From NCBI GenBank assembly GCA_946811185.2, contig OX328096.1, positions 45,212,252 to 45,276,251 on the forward strand: a stretch of 64,000 nt of DNA. The letters run 5' to 3'. This document shows, in pieces, positions 23,759 to 34,185 of this stretch (the first letter of the stretch is position 1; each line of letters opens with the position of its first letter). The notes beneath the pieces were generated by a model. The model was not told the origin of the DNA. It worked only from the letters and a program-made list of their open reading frames with translations, and did not search any database. This DNA is from Hippopus hippopus (Eukaryota; Mollusca; Bivalvia; Cardiida; Cardiidae). Made by a program: the position numbers and the translations under genes.

Positions 23759-24545
23759 TTATGCCCTCACCATAAAGTGGGAATGGGCATATCATGTTAC
23801 CCTGTCCGTGTCTGTATGTTCGTATGTTTGATAACAAGTGGTGCTCATGTCCAGCCAATAATTTCCAGATGCATTGTTGGAGGCTAAAATAATTTAGTAC
23901 AAATGACCACCATGGATAGACAATATGTTGAATGCAATAACAGTGTCACCAGCTGAAAGGTCAAGGTCAAAGCGCTTGGTTGAATTTCATCAATATTTAA
24001 TACATTTATAGTGATGTTGGGTGTTCCCATCCCACCCAAAAGTGTGACATGCATGGTAGGATTTCTGAATAATATGATACAAATGATAACCATGAACGAT
24101 TTGTTGTGTGCAAAGACCGTTTCACTTACTGAAAGGTCAAGGTCACAGTGTTTGTTTGTTTTGTCAATTTTGCTTAATTTATAGTAATGATGGTTGTTTG
24201 TGGCCAGCCAAAGTGGTTGGATTATAAAATTATTTAGTACAAACAATCACCATGGATAGACAATGTGTCGCATACAGGAAAGGTGTCAAAGGTCAAAGTT
24301 GTCACTTAAATCTGTGAATTATCTCCCATAGTTGTTTAATTTTGTGCAGGCCATAACCCTTCAACCAGATGATATATTTTCATGATACTTCATCCAGCTG
24401 TAAAGGTTTTTAAGTAGGTATGTTGCATACAAGAAAGACATCTGTGACTAATTTTGAGTTATCTCCCATGGTTGTTAAATGTTCTTAAGGTCAAAACTCC
24501 TCTACCAATTGAGATATTGTGGTGCTAATGAATAAATATGCTCAG
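23759..24545 (+). mobile_element. Element with TATGCCC..GGGCATA head and ~170-180-bp repeats
   Basis: The head TTATGCCCTCACC with complement GGGCATATC is followed by a core whose units share TTTAGTACAAATGA, CCATGGATAGACAA and AAGGTCAAGGTCA, at about 23888, 24068 and 24227. The 3' end is not defined. A related, shorter piece lies at 26571. Confidence 0.55.
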
Positions 24546-25266
24546 AACATCAAGAAGGAGAGGTGCACCTAAGAAATGTGACTGGCTTACTCCATCTATT
24601 CTCAGTGATCTCTCCTGGTGGTAAAATCTTATGCAGACTTTTACTCTTTCACCAGTGCGTCATAGTGGCTGTTAGTAGAGCTGCTAAGAACATGAAATAG
24701 GAGTGTCCAGTTATATAAGGATAACTCTGACCTGAGTATTGGAGTTAATCCCCTTACTGATACTTCGGATGCAGATTATTAGCTGTGCATGATTTTTGGA
24801 TTCTTATTAGAAAATCGCTCGGAGCAACATCGGGCATTATCTACACTGAAAAATCAGACAGTACCATATTGATGACAGCCGATTCAAATATAAATGAAAG
24901 CTATCAACAGTTATTTTGCAGATACTCTATTGATTGAGGGTATAAGATAATGCTGCCAAATTGCTTATAGTAGAAATAATGCCTACATTTTATAAGTGTA
25001 TGTTGGATGTTATTGACAGGATTTGTCTGTTTTTAACATGGTATGCAATTTTTATAACATAAACATCAAAATCCTCATGTAACTCATCACTAAGATTTAA
25101 TTCCAATCCCTTGTTTGCTAGTTAATCCATTCAAAAAAAAACTTTTTCTATGATTTATGGATAACAACCCAAAAAGGACTGAACAAGTAGTTGGTATCAT
25201 GGACCCCATGATATAAGATTTGTGTAAACCCCAAATCTATGTACAGTTTTTACTGTGGAAAGATAG
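24546..25266. other. Intronic sequence without recognisable feature
   Basis: No coding frame, inverted repeat or tandem structure recognised. Confidence 0.5.
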
Positions 25267-26027
25267 TTTTTAGCTTACCTGATCATGAAGTTGTCACAGT
25301 GAGCTATTAGGATGGTTGAATGTCCGGCGTCTGTCATCTGTCCACATTTTGATGTTTACACTCTACACTCTTGAATATTAAGCAATCAGAATCAAACATG
25401 GTCAAAGTGTATATGGCCACAAGATCTCAAATGAATTTTATTATGAGCGTGATGGGACCAGAATGTCCTGAGTAAACTGCCTTTGAATTTCAAAAATTGC
25501 TTAATTTGACTTTGTTTACACTCTAGCTCCTTCATTTTTTTCATGAAAACCTAATCACATTTTAACAAAATGTACACAATCTTGGACAAGTTCATTTTTG
25601 AGCATCATTAAACCAGTATGTATGGAGTTATCTGCCCTTGAAATCAAAAGAATTGCTTAATTTGACTTTGTTTACACTGTAGCTCCTTTATTTTTTCACT
25701 AAACTTTATCATATTTTAGCAGAACATACATGAGAGGGGCTATTTTCCATATTGTAATCTTGACCGTGGCGCTAATGTCTCAATATTGATTCAGGGGCTA
25801 ATGTCGGCCCTGGCAATTTGACCAAGGGGGTAATGTCCACCTCGTCAAAAATGGGCAAGGGACTAACGTCTGGAGGGGCTAGTATCCTGCATTCCTTTTT
25901 AATACACATTCAAAAAAATAGTACAGGTATGTGTGTGGATAGAAAGAAGAAAATGTACTTTATTGTACTTAAGCTTTCATTCTTGTACTCAGGTGAGTGA
26001 TACAGGACCATCATGGTCCTCTTGTTT
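25267..26027 (+). mobile_element. Hairpin-tail element, TTAGCTTACCTGATCATG head
   Basis: The head TTTTTAGCTTACCTGATCAT has its partial complement CACAGTGAGCTATTAGG. The core contains two ~150-bp units (TTGCTTAATTTGACTTTG at about 25497 and 25653). The tail is AGGACCATCATGGTCCT, a perfect hairpin, then CTTGTTT. The tail has the same position and shape as in the other families although its bases co-vary. Confidence 0.65.
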
Positions 26028-26570
26028 AACTGGTCAAATGGGAATTCCAGCATTAGTGCATCACCTGTACGGCTCAAATGTAGAGCAAAGCAGAGAATTG
26101 TGGTAATGTAATGTATATTGATTATGATTTCTTTTCTTTCATTAATGCTTCAACCTGTCGATAATTGCATGAATTAGCGTCAGCACTTACAAACACCTCC
26201 ATAAACTACATTATGGTGGACAAAACAAGGTCAATATTGTAATGTGAACATTATTCTACATCCTTAACTTGTATCTAAATTTGAATTATCTCAAGCTTTA
26301 TGGGGAGGCAAAAACACAACCTCCTTATTGCACACTTTAATGTAGGGAAATTTTAGTTCAGAAAAAATTATGCCTTATTCTTTGGGACTTCATGACCTGG
26401 TTACATTGTGCAAGATGAACTTATGAAATAATGATTTCATATATTATTTAAAGGACTAAATAAAGAATTGACAGTCAATAATATCCAGCATTGCCCTACT
26501 TGCAAACACAAAATTGAGTGTCTCGGACTTTCTCTTCGGGAGTCATTATCTTTTCAGGCAACTGTCCTTA
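26028..26570. other. Intronic sequence without recognisable feature
   Basis: No feature recognised. Confidence 0.5.
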
Positions 26571-26800
26571 TTATGCCCCTCGCTAAAAAGAGCAGATGGG
26601 CATATAGCGTTCTCCTCTGTGTGTGTGTGATCTTTGAAAAGATCGCCTTCGTGTCAAGCCCTTAACTTTAATGAGCATTGTTTAATATCGAAATAATTTG
26701 GCACAAATGATTGTCATGAACAGACAACATGTTGCTGGCAGAACCATGTTGCCAGCTCAAAGGTCAAGGTAGCAGTTCTTAGTGAAAATTTTCACATATA
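26571..26800 (+). mobile_element. Fragment of the TATGCCC..GGGCATA element family
   Basis: TTATGCCCCTCGC with GATGGGCATATAGCG forms the head hairpin. Downstream CAAATGATTGTCATGAACAG and CAAAGGTCAAGGTAGC match the core of the 23759 element. The end is uncertain. Confidence 0.5.
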
Positions 26801-27579
26801 CAGTATACATAATGTATTAAAATGTTTTTGTCAATAAATATGGCTATAGGTCTCTGTTACAGTTTGGAACTATACCATGACAGTGATCTCTGGCATTTTG
26901 CAGGAGCATCCATTTTGATGACATGTTTAGTTTCCAGATTATGAATTAATAACAGACAATGAAAATCCATGATAAAACTGTCTTATCTTGATCTACATTG
27001 TTGGCAAAAGCACAAGTTTGTGGTTAGTTTTCTAGGGGTTTATAGAAATATTTATAGAAGGGAAAAAAAAGGCAAGTGCAACACAATAATGTGAAAAAGA
27101 GCAGTTAGAATGTGCAGTCTGATCTCGGACCTTCACTGTCTCCTTTTTTGTGAAACATTTGGTAAGAATACCTTTTTAAACTGCAATGATTGGGTCTCTT
27201 TTCCTGATTGAGTGGGTTGGTATTTTATGAGATATTGTGATAAAGTCTTGAAATTGGAATATCTTTACTTTGCAACCTCTTGAATATGTTCTTTTAATTA
27301 AGCTTGTAAAGGATTGTGCATATCGAGAGAGAGATTACGCTTATCTAGAGAGAGATTACGCTTAACATCTTTGACACACTGCTGGTGTATCATACTTGGC
27401 ATACTGCAAATTGACTGGACTGCTTGCTTTATCAGCTTGTAGGTTTTTTGAGCTTGTAGTGTGATAAGGTAAGCAAATAGGATTAATCACAATCTGAATC
27501 GAATCCTTATAGAAAGTGCAGTAAAGGAAGATATTGTATCTCTCCCATCAACAAACATCTTAAACCTATTGGATATGCC
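26801..27579. other. Intronic sequence, mostly featureless
   Basis: It contains a half-core of the GTGCAGTCTGATC family near 27110-27150 and a two-copy 21-bp tandem duplication (GAGAGAGATTACGCTTA) at about 27328-27364. Nothing else recognised. Confidence 0.5.
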
Positions 27580-27803
27580 TTAATCCTTTACAACACAATC
27601 TGGAGTTTGAACCACCCTTAGAAAAAAGCTGTCTGAAAACATTGTGGGAAAAGGAAATGCTGGTAACCAGCATTTTCTCCTTATTCCAAAATGTTTTCTA
27701 CACAAAGACAAATTCCATTATTTGACTTGCATTTAAACTGTAGTCTGCAAACGATTTTTTAATTTGGACAAGTTTACATTTTTGTCTCGTGGTTACGAGT
27801 TAA
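27580..27803 (+). mobile_element. TTAA palindromic MITE, complete copy
   Basis: TTAATCCTTTACAACACAAT at the left, TGGTTACGAGTTAA at the right, and ATGCTGGTAACCAGCATTTT in the centre. Confidence 0.85.
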
Positions 27804-27865
27804 ACTGCACCCAAAGTCACTGGACCAAGCCACTGTGCTACAAATGTTTCAGATTATATGTTGAT

Positions 27866-30466
27866 TGAGTGCTCATGGTAAGCTTTTGTGATCGTGCTGT
27901 GTCCGTCGTGGGTCGTTCGTCGTCCGTTGTCAACTTTTACCTTGTGTACACTCTAGAGACCACATTTTCAGTCCGATACTCATGAAACTTGGTCAAATGT
28001 TTGTCTTGATAATATCTCTTGATACTTTCAGTCCAATATTCTTGAAAGTTTCTTAGAATGTTTGTTTTGATAATATCTTGCACGAATTCAAAAATGGGTC
28101 AGGTCAGGTCAAAAACTAGGTCACTGGGTCAAATCTTAGAAAAACCCTGTGTACGCTCTAGAGGCTACATTTTCAGTCCAATGCTCTTGAAAGTTTGTCA
28201 GAATGTTTGTCTTGATGATATCTGGGACAGGCTCAAAAATGAGTCAGGTTGGGTCAAAAACTAGGTCACTGGGTCAAATCTTAGAGAAACCTTGTGTATG
28301 CTCTAGAGGCCACATTTTCTGTCCAATGCTCTTGAAAGTTTGTTAGAATGTTTGTTTTGATAATATCTGGCACATGTTTGAAAATGGGTCAGGTCAGGTC
28401 AAAAACTAGGTCACTGGGTCAAATCTTAGAGAAATCTTGTGTACACTCTAGAGGCTACATTTTCAGTCCAATGCTCTTGAAAGTTTGTCAGAATGTTTGT
28501 CTTGATGATATCTGGGACGAGTTCAAAAATGAGTCAGGTCGGGTCAAAAACTAGGTCACTGGGTCAGATCTTAGAGAAACCTTGTGTATGCTCTAGAGGC
28601 CACATTTTCAGTCCAGTGCTCTTGAAAGTTTGTTAGAATGTTTGTTTTGATAATATCTGGCACAAGTTTGAAAATGGGTCAGGTCAGGTCAAAAACTAGG
28701 TCACTGGGTCAAATCTTAGAGAAACCTTGTGTACACTCTAGAGGCTACATTTTCAGTCAAATGCTCTTGAAAGTTTGTCAGAATGTTTGTCTTGATGATA
28801 TCTGGGACCAGTTCAAAAATGAGTCAGGTCGGGTCAAAAACTAGGTCACTGGGTCAAATCTTAGAAAAACCTTGTGTACACTCTAGAGGCCACATTTTCA
28901 GTCCAATATTCTTGAAAGTTTCTTAGAATGTTTGTTTTGATAATAACTGGGACGAGTTCAAAAATGGGTCAGGTCAGGTCAAAAACTAGGTCACTGGGTC
29001 AAATCTTAAAAAAACCTTGTGTACGCTCTAGAGGCCACATTTTCAGTCCAATGCTCTTGAAAGTTTGTCAGAATGTTTGTCTTGATGATGTCTGGGACAG
29101 GCTCAAAAATGATTCAGGTCGGGTCAAAAACTAGGTCACTGGGTCAAATCTTAGAGAAACCTTGTGTATGCTCTAGAGGCCACATTTACAGTCCAATGCT
29201 CTTGAAAGTTTGTCAGAATGTTTGTCTTGATGATGTCTGGGACAGGCTCAAAAATGATTCAGGTCGGGTCAAAAACTAGGTCACTGGGTCAAATCTTAGA
29301 GAAACCTTGTGTATGCTCTAGAGGCCACATTTTCAGTCCAATGCTCTTGAAAGTTTGTCAGAATGTTAGTCTTGATGATATCTGGCACAAGTTTGAACAT
29401 GGGTCAGGTCGGGTCCAAAACTAGGTCACTGGGTCAAATCTTAGAGAAACCTCGTGTACGCTCTAGAGGCTACATTTTCAGTCCAATGCTTTTGAAAGTT
29501 TGTCAGAATGTTTGTCTTGATGATATCTTGCACGAGTTTGAAAATGGGTCAGGTCGGGTTAAAAACTAGGTCACTAGGTCAAATCTTAGAGAAACCTTGT
29601 GTATCCTCTTAAAGCCACATTTTCAGTCCAATGCTCTTGAAAGTTTGTCAGAATGTTTGTCTAGATGATATCTTGCACGAGTTCAAAAATGATTCAGGTC
29701 GGGTCAAAAACTAGGTCACTAGGTCAAATCTTAGAGAAACTTTGTGTATGCTCTAAAAGCCACATTTTCAGTCCAATGCTCTTGAAAGTTTGTCAGAATG
29801 TTTGTCTTGATGATATATAGGATGAGTTCAAAAATGGGTCATGTTAGGTCAAAAACTAGGTCACTGGGTCAAATCTTACAGAAATCTTGTGTATGCACTA
29901 GAGGCTATATTTTCAGTCCAATACTCTTGAAAATTGGTCAGAATGTTTGTGTTGATGTTTTCTTGCATGAGTTTGAAAATGGGTCACGTGGGTTTAAAAA
30001 CTAGGTCACCAGGTTTTAATCTTTGAAAAGCCTTGTGTAAGCTCTAGAGGCCACATGTACTGTCCAATAATCTTGAAATTTGATCAGAATGTTTGTCTTG
30101 ATTATGTCTTGGACTATTATGAAAATGGGTCATGTTGGATAAAAACTAGGTCACAAGGTCAAATCTCGGAAATCTCGGAAAAAACCTTCTGTACACCCTA
30201 CAGGCAAAATTTTCTCTCAAATACTCTTGAAAGGTGGTCAGAATGTTTGTCTGGATAATTTCTACATGTTTGAAAATAGGTAATATTGAGCCTAAAAGTA
30301 GGCCACAGAGACAAAAATTCTAGAAAGAGTGTACACTCTAGAGGCTATGTTTATAAGTCCAGTACTAATGAGTGTCAGAATGTTTGTCTTAATATCTCGG
30401 AAGAGATTGGAAATGGGTCATGTTTGATCAAAAGGCTCAGGTGAGCGACTTCAGGGGCCATCTTGT
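27866..30466 (+). mobile_element. Tandem-core element with ~16 units of 145 bp (AGCTCACCTGAGCA family, head truncated)
   Basis: The head is partly lost (GTGCTCATGGTAAGC), followed by GTCGTCCGTTGTC. The core, about 27950-30330, is a tandem array with a 145-bp period (anchor AATGTTTGT at 28058, 28203, 28348 and onward). From about 28058 to 28928 units alternate in type, giving a 290-bp dimer period; after 29073 they are monomeric. The tail is GGCTCAGGTGAGCGAC followed by GGGGCCATCTTG. Eight 68-aa frames recur every 145 or 290 bp; because 145 is not a multiple of three they overlap in different frames and are by-products of the repeat. Confidence 0.85.
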
Positions 30467-30467
30467 A

Positions 30468-30740
30468 ATGTTATTTCAATTGTATGGCAGCGGCCAGTGC
30501 ACCTCCTTGCTTTCCTGGAGTTTCTTTTACCAGTACTCCGCATGATATTCTTTCCAAGCCCCTGGCTGCTTTCCCACATAACCATTGCTGAAGCAATGGC
30601 CAGCAATGAGAGAGGAATGAATCCTGTTGCAATGACTATCATCAATCCTCAGAAAGAAGTTGGCCCAGCTGGGGAGCGAACCAGCAACCCCTTATTCTCA
30701 AGTCCTGTACGCAACCACCTGAGCTACAGGGGCTCAGCTC
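30468..30740 (-). mobile_element. tRNA-derived SINE, minus copy
   Basis: On the minus strand it begins GAGCCCCTGTAGCTCAGGTG (A box). A degraded B box, CTGGTTCGCTCCCC, follows, and the body contains GATGATAGTCATTGCAACAG as in the other copies. The ATCAATCA tail is missing. It abuts the end of the tandem-core element at 30466. Confidence 0.75.
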
Positions 30741-30808
30741 ATATGTCCTTGTAGAATTTTTAATAATAAAATTACTTAACAGGTTATAAAAACTTTGTAT
30801 GCATCTCT

Positions 30809-31353
30809 TTAACTCTTTATCAAACAATCCCTTGTTTTTACAACTCGTTAGATGAAGACTTCAAAACGTTGTGGGAAAAGCAGAAAAATGCTGGTTATCA
30901 GCATTTCCTCCTTTTTCAAGAATGTTTTCTATCCTTTCAGAGAACTTACTTTCATTTGTACTAATTTCAAAGTTGTCAACTGCATATGCTTTCAACTTTG
31001 AAAGTGGAGCCCAGGTATCTCATTCATTAGCATACAGGACTTGAGAACAGGAGGAAGCTTGTTTGATCCATGGCTTTGCCAATTTCCAACCGAGGATTGA
31101 TAATAGTCATTGCGACAGGATTCATTCCTCTCTCACAGCTGACCATTGTTTCGACAATAGTTGTGTGGGAAAGCAGAAAGTGGCTTAGAAAGAATAATTG
31201 TGCGGAGTACTGGTAAAAGGAAATCCAGGATAGCATGGATAATTGCGTAGGCCACCTTAATATATCTGAAATAATGTTGAAAATGGAGTTTAATACCATA
31301 GAATCAATCAATCAACCTTGAAGATTAAGATTTGTTGTTTGGGAAAGGGTTAA
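30809..31353 (+). mobile_element. TTAA palindromic MITE interrupted by a SINE
   Basis: Left part starts TTAACTCTTTATCAAACAAT and carries the central palindrome. The right part after about 31315 ends TTGGGAAAGGGTTAA. Removing the SINE interval leaves about 235 bp, one family unit. Confidence 0.82.
31005..31314 (+). mobile_element. tRNA-derived SINE inserted in a MITE
   Basis: The head is degraded (CCCAGGTATCTCATTC, TGATCCATGGCTTTGCC). The body matches the 34956 copy (GATTGATAATAGTCATTGC, TGTGCGGAGTACTGGTA). The tail is GAATCAATCAATCAA. Flanking CTTTGAA/CCTTGAA could be the target duplication. Confidence 0.75.
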
Positions 31354-32579
31354 AGCAAATGATTAAAACCTGCAGTAATGGATGAAACTAGGTCTTCTTG
31401 TCACTTGAAAAGCTTTGACTTTTAGATGATTGGCATGTCGCCAAGTTTGCCCTACATACAAAGCAGTAGTGCTGACAATTGGGAAATGATGAATCCCAAG
31501 TTTTAAACTTAAAGTAGCACAGGTGAAAAATAACTGCTTGGTGCTTTCAATATGTATTGTAATGACAGACCATTCTTTTCTAAGATGGCAGGATAAATAC
31601 TGAAACATGTTACAGAAACAGCTACCTAAACATTGTAGGTATACTTCATTCCATCTTTTAGGAGAAGAGCTATAAAAATAAAAAGATGTTTGCTTTGAAG
31701 AAAATAGACCTAAGGTTATGTGATTCAGTGACTGGTACAAACTAATTCAGCATTCAAGACCCATCCAGAAAGACCATGTTAGTCACCTGATTTAGGTCCA
31801 CTTGTTTGTGGGGTTATATTACAACCCTTTCTGGTCAATACTCTGGAACCAATAGATGTAATATAGCAAGAAATTAAAAATCTCTGTATTTCCAATGTCA
31901 GTGACTGCTACAATTAAACAAAGATTACTCTTTCTTTCATACAGACGGTATAGAATAAAAAACAAAATCTGTTCTTACTTTTATGTCAGAGCAGCACAAA
32001 TTTAAATAAATCATGCTATCATAGCTTCTTTCACCTTTGATCACCTGAAGCAATTTCCAGTGGACAACTTCAAAACACTATTGGTAAGAAAGGATCATGA
32101 TCCAACATGAAATTAGCTTAATGACGTTTTATCGGGTTGTCAGTGTGCAACATTTTTGCGCATGTCTCTTCACTTGTCTGTTTTCTAGCATAACTTTGTC
32201 TGATTGTAGTACTATTATTGGACTACTGATTTTTGCTGCAAGACGTGGAGAATGTAGTGGTAGATACATTTTTTTTTAAAAGATCAGTTTATGAAGGTGT
32301 AAATCATTCCTAAACAGCGAAAATGGAACATGTACATTTGTCGGACATTACTTATCCGGATAGTAAGTTTAGTGTGGTAAAAAGAGAAAATTACAAGTAT
32401 TTTCTCCATTTCAACTTTTTCTAACCCTCTTTCCTGGGTATTGATAGAAATCAGGATCGTTTGATTCATTTTGCTATAAGGTTCGTAAGTAATCTATGCC
32501 TTTGAGTAATTCTGGACAGTTCTACTTGTATTGTTCTTCCATTCTCCCATCTATTAAAATATACCACATGTATTTGGTA
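31354..32579. other. Intronic sequence, mostly featureless
   Basis: An open frame of 125 aa on the minus strand (31363-31740) has no recognisable motif and no splice context; not called. A degraded MITE-like piece lies at about 32344-32420. Confidence 0.5.
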
Positions 32580-32801
32580 TTAACCCTTTCCTAAATGAAT
32601 TAAATTGGAACTTCAAAATTGAAAAGCTGCAGACGACAAATTAAACAAGGTTTAAATGAGATTAAAAGAACCGTTTGTGCAGAAATGGTTGTGGGGAAAG
32701 GAACAATTGCTTGTAATGAACAATTACCCCTTTTACCAAAATGTTTTCCAAAGCCATCCCATACCAATGTTAAATCAAGACTATATCAAGGAAAGGGTTG
32801 A
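32580..32801 (-). mobile_element. TTAA palindromic MITE, diverged copy
   Basis: TTAACCCTTTCCTAAATG at the left, GGAAAGGGTTGA at the right, with a diverged core (GGAAAGGAACAATTGC with complement). Confidence 0.7.
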
Positions 32802-33741
32802 CAGAGTACAATCTTTATTGTGAAAAAAACATGATTTCGTGCTAGAAATAATACATCTAAGTAATTTGAAATCTTGGGTGTTTTGTGTCACTTTCTTTGT
32901 TCCAAGGGAGGTAATTGAGTTTGAATATTGGGAAAAGTAGCCTGGCAACCTATCTTTTTTTTTTGCATTTTTTAATAAAGGATATAATCAAGTATATTTC
33001 TGAAAAAAAAGAAAAATCTTTGTGCTAGATTTTTTTGAGGGTCAAATAATGTCCTGATTTTCTGTGATAGAATAAGCAATTTTGTGAGCTAAGGGTTTTA
33101 CTGAAACATAAATAGCTTATCATTAATTTGAAATATCTGTTAATTTCTCATCAAAGTCAGAGGATCCATTGTTTCACTATGAATTTAAAACACAGAGAAC
33201 ATGATTTGACTGAAATTACAGATTTTAATCACAAAATTCTGACGTATGCAGCAATAATTGGGTTTTGCGTAATTTGAAAAAAGGGTTATGTTCTTCGTGG
33301 GCTCAGAACTTTTTGGTTCATCACGCAACGTCTGATTATCTCTTCGCATATTGAAAGAACATACTTTGAAGTGTTTCTGTGTCAAATTTCACGAAATTCT
33401 CTGCGCTAGAAATAACTCGCTGAAACGCCTTTAAATGCATACATACAGTTAAAAACGGTTAGCTGCATGAAGCAGAGGAAAAATGTTGTCTGCAGCAAGT
33501 TATTAGCCATTAGAATACAAATATAAAGAATATTAACTTTTAATTATTACAAGAATATATTAAGGGGGGAAAAAAATAATTCACTGAGATTACACTTATA
33601 TTCTTTTTTATACCTTGTGGCTAAATTTTTAAAGATTGACAGGCTTCTAAAATTATAAAAAAGTTATGTAGACTTACATGTATATTCCTGTGGAAAATTC
33701 AGACCTAGATGTCTATCATGGCAGTCTAATGTGACTACTTT
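32802..33741. other. Intronic sequence without recognisable feature
   Basis: AT-rich, no coding frame or repeat structure recognised. Confidence 0.55.
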
Positions 33742-33929
33742 TTAATTACTAGATGGCAAAATTTCAGACTTGTCCAAACTAAAAGAATTTGAATACCATA
33801 AATGTTCATCAGATGAATGAATTAATGTGGTTCATTTGGATACCAGCATTTTCTTCTTTTTCCATAGTGTTTTCAAAAACCTTTTTCTCTTTGGTGGCTA
33901 AAACGCAGGATTTATTGACAAAGAGTTAA
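33742..33929 (-). mobile_element. TTAA palindromic MITE, left arm of core deleted
   Basis: TTAATTACTAGATGGCAAAA and CAGACTTGTCCAAAC at the left; TACCAGCATTTTCTTC and AAAGAGTTAA at the right. Confidence 0.75.
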
Positions 33930-34185
33930 AGGGGTGATCTCAAGTAAATTTGCTGCTGTGTATCAGACTTCAAAGAACATGCTTCAAAGACAGATCTTGG
34001 ATTTATGGTGTCCTAAATTTCAAGAAATGTCGACCTAATGAGCTTGAGTTTTAACTGACTGATGATGTCTTGATTTATTCACCACTGTCATGTTGAAGCA
34101 GGTTTGTTAATAACCAAAAGGCCCTAATTTCCTCAACTCTTCAGAAACTCAACTTTTTGGATTTGCAGCCGCAACCATATTTATA

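Noticed and set aside
28058..30004. Series of 68-residue open frames starting every 145 or 290 bp, resembling a repeated gene family
   Set aside because: The period is not a multiple of three, the frames overlap each other, and they arise from the repeat unit of a mobile element. There are no splice or start signals.
27950..30330. CRISPR-like or satellite centromere array
   Set aside because: Units are directly adjacent without unique spacers, and the array has a transposon head and tail; it is an element core, not a CRISPR or a long satellite.
31363..31740. 125-residue minus-strand frame as a gene
   Set aside because: No motif, no splice context, single isolated frame in AT-rich DNA; length is compatible with chance.
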